NCBI RefSeq assembly: GCF_008691045.1
Contig: NZ_VMSO01000003.1
Coordinates: 1-64,000 of the forward strand
Source of the DNA: Mediterraneibacter catenae
GTDB lineage: Bacteria > Bacillota > Clostridia > Lachnospirales > Lachnospiraceae
DNA length: 64,000 nucleotides
Reading direction: 5' to 3'
Shown piece by piece: positions 15,474-24,431 of the stretch. The position numbers and the translations under genes were made by a program. The stretch's first letter is position 1. Each line of letters begins with the position of its first letter. The notes under the pieces are model-generated. The model ran no database searches, was not told the DNA's origin, and saw only the letters and a list, made by a program, of their open reading frames with translations.

Positions 15474-15818
15474 GTGAAAGCGGCTGACAAGAAACGGGAA
15501 AAAGAGCAGCGTGTAGTGGAAGAAATGATCCGCCTCTACTGCCGGAAGAATCATGCGGAATATGACAGCAAATCAGGACAGATGTGCCCCTCCTGTCAGG
15601 AATTGTCGGATTATGCGAAGCTTCGCAGCGAAAAATGCCCGTTTATGGAGAAAAAAACTTTCTGCAGTAACTGCAAGGTCCACTGTTACAAGCCGGAAAT
15701 GCGGGAGAAGATCCGTCAGGTAATGCGGTTTTCCGGACCGCGGATGCTCTTATATCATCCTGCCCTTGCCGTCTGGCATGTGGTATGCAGTGTAAGAGAG
15801 AAGAAAAAGCAGAAGTAA
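15474..15818 (+). CDS. YgbA-like 'nitrous oxide-stimulated promoter' family protein
   Basis: This 114-residue soluble protein has ordered cysteines: CRKNH, CPSCQEL, KCPFMEKKTFCSNCKVHCY. This is the pattern of the YgbA_NO family (Pfam PF11756), which in enterobacteria is under nitric-oxide-responsive control. It could bind a metal or Fe-S cluster. The start is GTG at 15474, since the nearby ATGs at 15464 and 15467 are in another frame; GAGGTGGAGG lies upstream. It sits between the DUF454 and ABC genes. Confidence 0.82.
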   Translation: MKAADKKREKEQRVVEEMIRLYCRKNHAEYDSKSGQMCPSCQELSDYAKLRSEKCPFMEKKTFCSNCKVHCYKPEMREKIRQVMRFSGPRMLLYHPALAVWHVVCSVREKKKQK

Positions 15819-15829
15819 GAGAGGAACCT

Positions 15830-17566
15830 ATGATCAAGAAAAGACTCGTGGGGCTTTTATCCCATGCAAAGAAATATATCATTTATCAAGTGGTCTGGCA
15901 GTGGCTTGCACTGATCTGCCAGATCGTGATGATCTACAGTGCGGCCATGCTCCTGGAGACTGCGCTTTTCTGGGAGGTGACACCGCTGATGGCGGCTTGC
16001 TATGGCGGACTCGTGCTTGTGGCACTGATCCTGCGGTTTGTCTGTGATAGGCAGGCATCCCATGCGTCCTATCGGGCCAGTGTGGATGTAAAGAGGATCT
16101 TGAGGGACAAGATCTACAGCAAGCTGCTCCGTCTGGGGGCTGCCTACAGAGAAAAGGTGACGACTTCCGAGGTAGTTCAGATGGCGGCGGAGGGAGTGGA
16201 ACAGCTGGAAACGTATTTCGGGAAATATCTTTCCCAGCTGTTCTACAGCCTGCTTGCACCGGTGACATTGTTTGTCATCCTGTCCTTTGTAAACTGGCAG
16301 GCAATCCTTGTCCTGCTGATCTGTGTGCCGCTGATACCGGTTTCCATTATTGCGGTCCAGAAGATCGCGAAGAAACTCCTGAATAAATACTGGGGAATCT
16401 ACACGGAGCTGGGAGACAGTTTCCTAGAGAACCTGCAGGGGCTGACGACATTGAAGATCTACCGCTCGGACGAGAAGAAAGCAGAGGAGATGGATGAGGA
16501 ATCCCAGAGGTTCCGTCAGATCACTATGAAGGTGCTGACTATGCAGCTCAACTCTACCAGCGTAATGGATATCATCGCATACGGCGGCGCAGCAGTGGGG
16601 ATGATCGTGACCCTCACCCAGTTCATGAAAGGAAATTTAAGCGTCCATGGGGCGCTGATGCTGATCCTGCTGGCATCGGAATTTTTCATTCCGCTGCGGC
16701 TTCTGGGATCGTTCTTCCATATCGCTATGAATGGGATGGCGGCAAGCGATAAGATCTTTGCGCTCCTTGACCTGCCGGAGCCGGAAGAAAAATCCGAATG
16801 GCTTGACGGCATGGCGATGGATATAGAGTTTACGGGCGTACATTTTTCCTACGAAGAAGACCGGGAGATCCTAAAAGGGATCGACATGGAATTCCCGGCG
16901 GGAAGCTTTACTTCACTGGTAGGCGCTTCGGGATGCGGCAAGAGTACGGCTGCAGCGATCCTTATGGGAAGGAATCATGGCTATAAAGGAAGTGTGACTA
17001 TCGAAGGCAAAGAGTTAGCAGACATACAGGAAACCAGTCTGATGGATCAGATCACCCTGGTCAGCCACAACAGCTATCTCTTTAAGGGCACCGTGGAGGA
17101 CAACCTGCGGATGGGAAAACCGGATGCTTCGGAGGAAGAGATGAGGGAAGCTCTTAAGAAGGTCAACCTGTGGGGATTCCTGCAGGCACAGCAGGGGATA
17201 GGCACACCGATCCAGGAGAGGGGGAGCAACTTCTCCGGCGGTCAGTGTCAGAGACTCGCTATCGCGCGGGCGCTTCTCCACGATACACCGGTCTATATCT
17301 TTGATGAGGCGACATCAAACATTGATGCGGAGAGCGAAGAGATGATCATGGATGTGATCCATAAGCTGGCAGAGACAAAGACCATTATCCTGATCTCCCA
17401 CCGGCTTGCAAATGTTGTGAAGTCAGACCGGATTTATATGATGAAGGAAGGATGTGTCACGGAGACAGGAACTCATGAAGAGCTGATGGAGCAGAACGGT
17501 GATTATGCGAATCTGTACCGGTCACAGATGGAATTAGAGCAATATGGAAAGGAGGCGGTATCATGA
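15830..17566 (+). CDS. ABC exporter half, CydD-like (permease plus ATPase)
   Basis: This 578-residue protein has an N-terminal six-helix type-1 exporter domain (about 1-310) followed by an ATPase. The ATPase has Walker A GASGCGKST, signature FSGGQCQRLAIARA, Walker B VYIFDEATSNID and the switch His in LISHRLANV. CydDC exports cysteine and glutathione and supports cytochrome bd assembly in proteobacteria. The start at 15830 follows AAGAGAGGAACCT; an upstream in-frame ATG at 15785 lies inside ygbA. The ATGA overlap with the next gene indicates a heterodimer. The true substrate here is unknown, since no cytochrome bd gene is in view. Confidence 0.85.
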   Translation: MIKKRLVGLLSHAKKYIIYQVVWQWLALICQIVMIYSAAMLLETALFWEVTPLMAACYGGLVLVALILRFVCDRQASHASYRASVDVKRILRDKIYSKLLRLGAAYREKVTTSEVVQMAAEGVEQLETYFGKYLSQLFYSLLAPVTLFVILSFVNWQAILVLLICVPLIPVSIIAVQKIAKKLLNKYWGIYTELGDSFLENLQGLTTLKIYRSDEKKAEEMDEESQRFRQITMKVLTMQLNSTSVMDIIAYGGAAVGMIVTLTQFMKGNLSVHGALMLILLASEFFIPLRLLGSFFHIAMNGMAASDKIFALLDLPEPEEKSEWLDGMAMDIEFTGVHFSYEEDREILKGIDMEFPAGSFTSLVGASGCGKSTAAAILMGRNHGYKGSVTIEGKELADIQETSLMDQITLVSHNSYLFKGTVEDNLRMGKPDASEEEMREALKKVNLWGFLQAQQGIGTPIQERGSNFSGGQCQRLAIARALLHDTPVYIFDEATSNIDAESEEMIMDVIHKLAETKTIILISHRLANVVKSDRIYMMKEGCVTETGTHEELMEQNGDYANLYRSQMELEQYGKEAVS

Positions 17567-19302
17567 GTGCAGGGAAGATCATGCAGGGCGGGAAATCCCG
17601 CCGCAGCGGTATCCGTATCATGGGTCAGCTCATTGGTCTGGTAAAACCGCTCCTTCCGGTGATGCTCCTTGCCATCGTGCTTGGGACTGTCGGATATCTG
17701 TGCGCCATCTTCCTTACGATCCTTGCGGGATACGGTCTGATGCATATCCTGCTGGAGCCGGTCATGGAGGCGCTTGGGTTAAGCCTTGCTTCTTTGGGCG
17801 CCGGGGCATTCCTGCAGATGGAAACGCAGACCCTGTTTATCGCGCTGATCGTGATGGCGGTGATGAGAGGAATCCTCCACTATGGAGAGCAATACTGCAA
17901 TCATTTTATTGCATTTAAGTTATTGGCGATCATCCGTCATAAAGTGTTCGCTGCGCTGCGAAAACTTTGTCCGGCGAAACTGGAGGGGCGGGATAAGGGT
18001 AACCTGATCTCTATTATCACCTCGGATATCGAGCTCCTTGAGGTCTTTTACGCACATACGATCTCCCCTATCGCTATCGCAGTGCTGACTTCTCTTGTGA
18101 TGATCCTGTTCATCGGACAAATCTCACCTGCTGCTGCGATCCTTGCATTAGCAGGATATCTGGCGGTCGGAGCAGTGATCCCGCTGTTCTTCGGAAAAAG
18201 GGGAGCGTATAAGGGGATGGAATTCAGGAATGGGTTCGGTGACTTGAACAGTTTTATCCTGGATTCTCTGCGGGGGTTGGACGAGACGATTCAGTATTGT
18301 CAGGGAGAGAAGAGAACGAAAGAAATGGCGGAGCGTTCGGACCGGCTCGGCGGAGTACAGAAAGGGCTGAACAGACTGGAGGCGTCCCAGAGATCCGTTA
18401 CCAATCTGGTGATCCTTCTGTTTTCCTTTGCCATGCTGTTCCTGATGATCACACTGAGGCAGACGGGGAGCGTGGATCTCACCGGCATGTTGGTGGGCAC
18501 CATTGCCATGATGGGATCCTTTGGGCCCGTGACCGCCCTTGCGAGCCTGTCTAATAACCTGAACCAGACTTTGGCAAGCGGAGAGCGTGTGCTGGCTATC
18601 CTTGAGGAAGAGCCGAAGGTTGAGGAAGTGTCAGGCGCGGAGAGTGTTTCTTTTGCCGATGCAGAGGCCGACAATATTGATTTTGCATATGAAGAGGAAC
18701 AGATCCTGAAGGATTACTCCGTCCGGATACCGAAAGGAAAGGTTATCGGCATCCACGGCGCCAGCGGATCCGGAAAATCCACGCTGCTGAAGCTTCTGAT
18801 GCGTTTTTGGGATGTGCAGGGAGGTCGGCTCCTGATCTCGGGACGGGATGTGCGGGGGATCAATACCTCGGATCTGCGGGAGATGGAATCCTATGTGACC
18901 CAGGAAACGGTCCTGTTCCATGATTCCATCGCCAACAATATCGCCATAGGAAAGCCTGGAGCGGCAAGAGAAGAAATCATGGAGGCCGCGAAGAAAGCAT
19001 CTATCCACGATTTTATCATGTCTTTGCCAAAAGGATATGATACAGAGGTCGGAGAGCTGGGTGATACGTTATCCGGCGGGGAGAAGCAGAGGATCGGGAT
19101 TTCCAGGGCATTCCTTCATGACGCCCCGTTTATCCTGCTGGATGAGCCCACCAGTAATCTGGATTCGCTGAACGAGGGAATCATCCTGAAATCGTTGAAG
19201 GAAGGAAAAGGCGATAAGACCGTGCTGCTCGTATCCCACAGGAAATCGACAATGAATCTGGCAGATGTTGTGTATGAGATGGATAACGGGAGGATTTCAT
19301 AG
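17563..19302 (+). CDS. ABC exporter half, CydC-like (permease plus ATPase)
   Basis: This 579-residue partner of the preceding protein is translationally coupled to it through ATGA at 17563-17566. It has a transmembrane domain of about 340 residues, then Walker A GASGSGKST, signature LSGGEKQRIGISRA, Walker B FILLDEPTSNLD and switch His in LVSHRKSTM. Both halves have complete catalytic motifs, so both sites could hydrolyse ATP. AAAGGAGG precedes the ATG. It is the last gene of the MarR-controlled operon. Confidence 0.85.
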   Translation: MSAGKIMQGGKSRRSGIRIMGQLIGLVKPLLPVMLLAIVLGTVGYLCAIFLTILAGYGLMHILLEPVMEALGLSLASLGAGAFLQMETQTLFIALIVMAVMRGILHYGEQYCNHFIAFKLLAIIRHKVFAALRKLCPAKLEGRDKGNLISIITSDIELLEVFYAHTISPIAIAVLTSLVMILFIGQISPAAAILALAGYLAVGAVIPLFFGKRGAYKGMEFRNGFGDLNSFILDSLRGLDETIQYCQGEKRTKEMAERSDRLGGVQKGLNRLEASQRSVTNLVILLFSFAMLFLMITLRQTGSVDLTGMLVGTIAMMGSFGPVTALASLSNNLNQTLASGERVLAILEEEPKVEEVSGAESVSFADAEADNIDFAYEEEQILKDYSVRIPKGKVIGIHGASGSGKSTLLKLLMRFWDVQGGRLLISGRDVRGINTSDLREMESYVTQETVLFHDSIANNIAIGKPGAAREEIMEAAKKASIHDFIMSLPKGYDTEVGELGDTLSGGEKQRIGISRAFLHDAPFILLDEPTSNLDSLNEGIILKSLKEGKGDKTVLLVSHRKSTMNLADVVYEMDNGRIS

Positions 19303-19381
19303 ATTATAATCTTCAGCTTTGCAGAGCGCTTCTGATACGGTATAATTTTTTCAAACACTATTTGATTCTGGAGTTTGTGAT

Positions 19382-20597
19382 ATGGAATATACTTTTGGAA
19401 GCGCTTTGCTGTTGAATATTCCACTTGTCTTAGCGGAATATAAATGCTGTATCTTACTTACATTTGCTCTGACGAAAAAGACACTGCAGGGAAAGCGGGT
19501 ATGTTTTATGTTTATCCCATATAGCCTGCTTATCATTATTCCGGCTTCGTTGTTTTTCGTACAGAGCTTATTTGAAAATGTGATTTTTGTGATAATTGTG
19601 AGTTATCTGGAAACCTCCGGATGGACGATTGCCCTGAAAGTTTCCGGAAGGGAAACATGGGAAAGATCGCTGGTCACCGGGGCGATGGCGGTATTCTTAT
19701 ATGGGGTGTTGGATGAACTGGGAGGGTTCTTCCTTCAGAACAACTTTAATCTGAAGATTCCCCGTGAACTGCTGCTGTATATGGTGAGCACCATGGCCGC
19801 GATACTGGTTTCTGCTTTTAGTAATTGGAGGCATGAACTATGCGTTTCGCTGCGACATACAGAGTAAACAGCTTCAGGAGCAGCAGGCTAGTCTGGAGCA
19901 GCAGAAATTGTATATACAGAATCTTGAAAGTGTACAGCGGGATGTGAGGGCTTTCCGCCATGACTTTAAGAACCGGATGGCAGGTATCAGGATACAGGCT
20001 GATGACGGAGACCTGAATGCGGTTCAGAATTTTATTGCTGAAGTAACAGGGGATTTCGAGAGAAAGGTGGGAGAGAAGATTTTCCAGATTTCTCAGCTCG
20101 GCAACATCAGGATAACCGAGCTAAAGGGGCTGGTTGCCGTTAAAGCATCTGAAATGCAGCAGCGGGGAATCCCGTTCCGTCTGGAGGCAGCGGCGCCTGT
20201 TACATATGTGAATATGCCGGCGGGAGATTTGTGCAGGGCAGCAGGTATATTGTTGGACAATGCAATGGAAGAAACAGAAAAGATTCTTCAGAGCGTTGGG
20301 GAAATTACAGAGGATCAGAAAGAATACAGAGTGACAGCGCTGTTCTGTGCAGAAGAATCAGGTGTGAGTATCGTGATCTGTAATCCGGTTAAAGAACCGG
20401 TGCCTATTTCAAAGATATGGGAGGACGGGTATTCCACGAAAGGATCGGGAAGAGGGATAGGACTGGCAAGCCTGCGCCGTATTGTTGAGATGTATGATAA
20501 TATTTCCTCACGTACATATCAGGAGGACGGACTTTTTATTCAGGAACTTAACATTAGAACGGGAAAAGAGGGATATATTTTCTCGATGTGGATTTAA
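19382..20597 (+). pseudogene. AgrC-like sensor histidine kinase, split by a frameshift
   Basis: The first frame (19382-19867) encodes about 160 hydrophobic residues with four to five membrane helices and ends in a short foreign tail. The second frame (from about 19833) encodes the linker coil, the H-box FRHDFKNRM, the N-box LLDNAMEE and the G-box GSGRGIGLASLRRIV of an AgrC-type GHKL kinase. In intact relatives these are one protein. No good ribosome site serves the second frame: GGAGG ends about one base before its ATG. The kinase C-terminus LFIQELN runs into response-regulator sequence, so the gene end is also rearranged. A soluble kinase from the second frame is conceivable but unlikely. 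Confidence 0.75.
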
Positions 20598-21148
20598 AGA
20601 ATGAACGATATACAGGGTTTACATTAGGTCAGGCTATTAGAAAAATTGATCCGAGAGGTTTCCTGATTTATGTCACGGCATACGGAGAACTGGCTTTTGA
20701 CACCTTTCGGTATAAGCTGGAAGCGCTGGATTATATTGTAAAAGAGGATCGGGAAAGCATGTTTCGCGGGATCAGGAAATGTCTGGGAGTGATCAGGGAT
20801 CGTCTGAAAGAAGAACGCGGTGAGGACAGGCAGTATTTTACAGTGAAATTCATGGACACGGTCCGCCATATACCGGTTGATGAAATCCTTTATTTTGAGA
20901 CCGGAGGAAAAAGCCATCGTATCATTCTGCATGGACTAAAAGAAAATATGGATTTTACGGGGAGCATTCAGGAGCTTCAGAAAAATCTGAGTGGAAAATT
21001 TGTCCGTGTGCACCGCTCTTATCTGGCAAATGTCCGTATGGTTAAATTATTGGACATAAAAGAGAAGAAAATAGTATTTATAAATGGAGAAATATGTCCG
21101 TTTTCCCAAAAAGTCAAGTATGAATTAATGCAGAGGATTAACGAGTAA
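20588..21148 (+). pseudogene. AgrA-like LytTR response regulator lacking the first half of its receiver
   Basis: From a GTG at 20588 the frame gives the end of a receiver domain (QAIRKIDPRGFLIYVTAYGE ... ALDYIVKED) and a complete LytTR DNA-binding domain (FTVKFMDTVRHIPVDEILYFE ... FVRVHRSYLANV). Reading the same frame a few codons upstream gives YFLDVDL, the phospho-aspartate strand of AgrA, but a TAG at 20555 closes it. About 50 N-terminal residues are gone. The kinase end and the receiver middle are fused out of frame, consistent with one deletion. The DNA-binding half could still be made but would lack normal phospho-control. Confidence 0.75.
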
Positions 21149-21257
21149 GATTTGCAGATCTATTCAGGTATGAAATAAGCATTTCAGGCAAAAATCCCCC
21201 TGTATTCAGAGTGATATGCGACAATATCATATCATCTGGATTATGGAGGTTTCATAT

Positions 21258-21716
21258 ATGGCTAAAGAGACAAAGGTATGGGAAATTATCAGAGAAGCGG
21301 GTTTTGAACCGATTGAGAACAAGAGCATCATTGTATCCTATGCTCCTGCTGACCTGAGCGATGCGATCGTAAAGTTTCTGGGTGTAAGCACAGAATTCCT
21401 TGTCCTGCAGATCTGCAGGGAGGAGCTGGTTCTGATTCCTTTTGGTAAACTGGATTGGGGGCTGAAAAAGGACGTAGCATTGTCAATCCCTTTTGCTGAA
21501 ATTATAGATGTGGAAATCAGGGAATCGGCGCTAAACTACCGTCTCACCATTAAAACGAAAAAAGATGTAATCACCCTGTCTGTACAGCAGAAAGGGCTGA
21601 GCACCCTGAGAAGTTCGGGGATACTGGGAGGAAGCCTGTCAGAAGGAAACTGGCACAGTGAGAATCTGGACGGCACACTTCAGGCGCTTCAGGAATTGCA
21701 GGCAGGTCAGGATTGA
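21258..21716 (+). CDS. conserved hypothetical protein, small beta-rich (possible PH-like domain)
   Basis: This 152-residue soluble protein is not securely recognised. The middle alternates hydrophobic beta strands (IIVSYAP, FLVLQICREELVLIPFG, YRLTIKTKKDVITLSVQ), suggestive of a bacterial PH-like or similar barrel. The end is glycine- and serine-rich, then QALQELQAGQD. No signal peptide or membrane helix. The start at 21258 follows GGAGG at 21244-21248; an earlier ATG at 21216 precedes that site. It is followed by a strong bidirectional hairpin and stands alone between two decayed loci, yet is itself intact. Confidence 0.65.
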   Translation: MAKETKVWEIIREAGFEPIENKSIIVSYAPADLSDAIVKFLGVSTEFLVLQICREELVLIPFGKLDWGLKKDVALSIPFAEIIDVEIRESALNYRLTIKTKKDVITLSVQQKGLSTLRSSGILGGSLSEGNWHSENLDGTLQALQELQAGQD

Positions 21717-21723
21717 GGTTATG

Positions 21724-21768
21724 AGAGGAAGATGCCGGCTTTATATAAGCCGGTACTTCCTCTTTCTG
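21724..21768. terminator. bidirectional terminator
   Basis: AGAGGAAG and GCCGGCTTAT face ATAAGCCGG and CTTCCTCT, giving a stem of about 18 pairs, with TTTCTG on the plus strand. It separates the small plus-strand gene from the minus-strand anti-sigma relic. Confidence 0.75.
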
Positions 21769-22374
21769 TTATTGAGCAGCACCCGAAAAGTAATTGGCTG
21801 TATTTATATCAATAATCTCTTTCGCAGTTTCGGTCAGATGGTCTGTGATTTGGCCTGCGTTACTCTCATCACAGGCAGGTCCGCTGAGTGAGAAGACAGC
21901 GCTGTTTTCCTCATCGACCCAGACTACGTGCGGAATAAAGCCGGAAATACTGTCATCATTTCTGTCGTTATAAACAACAGTTCCGATCTGTAAAGTGATT
22001 CCTTTGTATTCTTCAGTCCGGAGTCTGCCGGACTGAAGATGCTCGGGTGACCAGATATTTTCTGAATTCAAGTCAAAGCAGTATTGGTACAGCTCGTCTT
22101 TTGTACTTCCAAAAGAAAGTGACTCGGCCCCGTCACTGCCATAGTCCACGGAATACCATTGGTAAGCCGGTGTGATAAGAGCTTCCAGATAACTGGTTCC
22201 ATGCGGAACAACATATCCGGTGGTTATGTTACAGAAGACGTTTCAGTCCAGCGATTCCGGAATGGTGATTCCCAGCTCTTCGGATATACTCTCTGCTCTT
22301 TCTTTAACTGTGGTAAAGCTGACTGTTGGCACAGGCAGTTCCTGCACGGCTTCATATAATCTGTCTTCAATCAT
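21769..22374 (-). pseudogene. anti-sigma-type protein relic
   Basis: The ATG at 22374 opens a frame MIEDRLYEAVQELPVPTVSF that runs to an in-frame TGA at about 22240. The same frame then continues as a lumenal-type beta-rich domain to the TAA at 21769. The short cytoplasmic N-terminus next to a sigma gene fits an ECF anti-sigma factor, but the expected membrane helix is missing between the two parts, so a deletion plus a stop is likely. The gene starts at the last base of the sigma stop codon, the usual sigma/anti-sigma arrangement. Confidence 0.6.
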
Positions 22375-22780
22375 TATGATACCTCCATTTCTGCCCGGAG
22401 TTTTTTTATTGCACGTTCGTAACGTTTCTTAGCCGCTGCTACGGTCGTTCCGGTGATGTGTGCAATTTCTTTATGAGAAAACCACCGATGAATTTCAGTG
22501 AAATGATTTCCTGTTCTGATTTTGTCAGGGGAGAGATCATTTCTATAAATGTCCGGTTCCAGTCGGGGTCGGCAGGAACGTCCGGCGGCAGCTCATCATG
22601 TTTTCTGTTTTTCTTTAATAGGTCCAGACATCTGTTCCGTGCCACTTTATAGAGCCATGTCTGTTCTTTTCCGGGGGCAAGACGGACATTGCTTATGAGC
22701 AGTTGTACAAATGTATCCTGCAGTACGTCTTCCGCCAGATGAGGATCATGTGTCATTGACAGGATATATCTGGAAGTATA
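22374..22780 (-). pseudogene. ECF-type sigma factor, truncated and frameshifted
   Basis: Region 2 is visible as SMTHDPHLAEDVLQDTFVQL and KVARNRCLDLLKKN, and region 4 begins ISLKFIGGF. One base appears to be missing in the T run after that. The next frame restores SHKEIAHITGTTVAAAKKRY, a normal sigma-4 recognition helix, and ends KKLRAEMEVS at 22374-22376. At the 5' end the frame is closed by a TAG near 22783 after about 10 extra codons, so the first 25-35 residues are lost at a junction with AT-rich relic sequence. Confidence 0.75.
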
Positions 22781-22813
22781 CTATCGGTGGTCATTACTGT
22801 GTAGAATTATATG

Positions 22814-22868
22814 AAAATGACGATTTTGTAGGAAATACGCAAAATAAAAATGACGATTTTGTAGGAAA
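22814..22868 (+). repeat. two direct 22-bp repeats, 33-bp period
   Basis: AAAATGACGATTTTGTAGGA at 22814 and again at 22847, each continuing with AA. The 33-base period preserves a reading frame giving NDDFVG twice. They sit at the edge of the ATPase remnant and are probably the leftover of a longer array. Confidence 0.7.
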
Positions 22869-22869
22869 A

Positions 22870-23223
22870 ATGAATATGACAGCTATATCCTCAGTGATTT
22901 CTTAATTGCGTCTCAGACGGTAAAAGGCCTTTGTGTCAATTTGGGATTTGTATGAAAACATAGTGGCTCAGATGCTGACTGCGAACGGAAATGAAGTGTT
23001 CTACTACACATTTATGAATGAGAAAACAAGACATAATTACGAAATAGATTTTATACTGACAAGAAATAATAAGATATGCCCGATTGAAGTAAAATCATCA
23101 GGATATAAAACACATGCGTCTCTGGATAAGTTCTCCGAGAAATATTCCGGACGTATAGCAGAGAAATATCTTGTCGCAATTTTTACCGCATTGTTTTTTC
23201 GAAGCCGTCCGTCTGCCATGTAG
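22870..23223 (+). pseudogene. C-terminal remnant of a DUF4143-type AAA ATPase
   Basis: One frame gives YILSDFLIASQTVKGLCVNL and breaks at about 22945. A second frame continues YENIVAQMLTANGNEVFYYT, a segment ending DFIL, then ICPIEVKSSGYKTHASLDKF. The latter is the PD-(D/E)XK-like C-terminal domain found after the AAA module in this family. Everything N-terminal, including Walker A, is missing. The end (KYLVAIFTALFFRSRPSAM, stop) is not native: the final codons lie in the inverted-repeat element that begins at 23211. Confidence 0.78.
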
Positions 23224-23353
23224 CAGCTCGAATCCACTGCTGCGCAGTTACTTCTCGCTGTATGGCGTGCGCCATATAGCAGAATTACCGCTAGTTGTCA
23301 CTTGCAAGTAAACTTGCGTGACACCTATCGATAATTCTTACTGCATGGCAGAC
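23211..23353. mobile_element. MITE-like element with terminal inverted repeats and a long internal hairpin
   Basis: The ends are GTCTGCCATGTAGCAG (23211-23226) and the complement of GTCTGCCATGCAGTAA (23338-23353). Inside, an imperfect hairpin spans about 23280-23338 (GAATTACCGCTAG against CTATCGATAATTC) with GTCACTTGCAAG facing CTTGCGTGAC at its tip. A second small palindrome, TATGGCGTGCGCCATA, lies at about 23260-23275. It has no coding capacity. It truncates the ATPase remnant on one side and ends 2 bases before the hypE stop codon on the other. Confidence 0.65.
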
Positions 23354-23355
23354 TG

Positions 23356-24420
23356 TTAACATATCCTCGGCAGTTGTATGCCGCTTAGTTTTGCCAGAAT
23401 TCTCCTGCCTCCGATGGGAGTTTTCAGGAGGACTTTTCCGGGCATGTTTTCTGTCACGGTTCCGATCTGTGCGGCGTTTTCTCCACCGGGGATTTTTCGC
23501 ATGGCGTCGAGGATATCTCCGGCAGTCTCCGGATCGCAGACTGCCAGCATCCGCCCTTCGCAGGCGCAGTAAAGGGGATCGAGGCCGAGTATGTCGCAGG
23601 CTGTCTCTACTGCAGGATCGATGGGGAGGGCAGACTGGTCAAGCTCAATGGAGAAAGGCATCTGTTCTGTAAATTCATTGAGTGTAGTGGCGACTCCGCC
23701 TCTGGTCGGATCGCGCAGGATTCGGACAGGCGCAGAGCTGCCGGATGCCCGGGCAGTCATGCCTGCGGCTTCGAGAGCCGCCGCGCTGATCTGGTGCAGG
23801 GGCTGGCAGTCAGAGACGAGAGGACTGTCTTCTCGCAGCAGTCCGGAGCGGGCCATCATGACAGCGGCTCCGTGACAGCCGATACTTCCACTGATGAGAA
23901 CGGCGTCTCCGGGACGTATGGCGGACTTGCCGGGCAGTACAGCTCTCTGGAAACCGATTCCTGCGGTATTGATATAGATTCCGTCGCCTTTGCCGGAATC
24001 TACAACCTTTGTGTCGCCGGTCACGATGGATACGCCTGCTTCTTTCGCCTCATCGGCGATCGAGGAGACGATACTTTTAAAGTCAGAGAAAGGAAATCCC
24101 TCTTCTAATATAAAAGACAGGCTCAGATATTTTGGGATTCCTCCTGCCATACACAGATCATTTACTGTACCGCAGACAGAGAGCCTGCCGATATCCCCGC
24201 CGGGGAATTTCCACGGAGAGACGACGAAGCTGTCTGTTGAGAATACGAGCTTCTGACTGCCGTCGAGGACTGCGCCGTCTCCGAGTGAGGCGAGCGTGTC
24301 ATTGTCAAATGCGGGCAGCAGGATGGATTCAATCAGTTCTGAGGTCTTCAGGCCTCCGCTTCCGTAGTCAAGCGTGATCCTGTCGTCTGTTGTTCTTGAT
24401 TCAATTATTCTGTCTTCCAT
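23356..24420 (-). CDS. hypE: hydrogenase maturation protein HypE
   Basis: This 354-residue enzyme belongs to the PurM/AIR-synthetase-like fold. It dehydrates the carbamoyl group, delivered by HypF to its C-terminal cysteine, to a thiocyanate that supplies the cyanide ligands of the NiFe site. The family C-terminus is present and ends PRIC, with Cys354 as the last residue. An ATP-binding GDGAVLDGS segment lies near the N-terminus. It is the last gene of the minus-strand order hypA-B-F-C-D-E and needs HypF and HypCD, both encoded here. Confidence 0.95.
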   Translation of the reverse strand: MEDRIIESRTTDDRITLDYGSGGLKTSELIESILLPAFDNDTLASLGDGAVLDGSQKLVFSTDSFVVSPWKFPGGDIGRLSVCGTVNDLCMAGGIPKYLSLSFILEEGFPFSDFKSIVSSIADEAKEAGVSIVTGDTKVVDSGKGDGIYINTAGIGFQRAVLPGKSAIRPGDAVLISGSIGCHGAAVMMARSGLLREDSPLVSDCQPLHQISAAALEAAGMTARASGSSAPVRILRDPTRGGVATTLNEFTEQMPFSIELDQSALPIDPAVETACDILGLDPLYCACEGRMLAVCDPETAGDILDAMRKIPGGENAAQIGTVTENMPGKVLLKTPIGGRRILAKLSGIQLPRIC

Positions 24421-24431
24421 AGTCGTTACCT

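Noticed and set aside
22814-22868. CRISPR array
   Set aside because: Only two 22-bp repeats with an 11-base gap and a preserved codon frame; no cas genes anywhere in the window.
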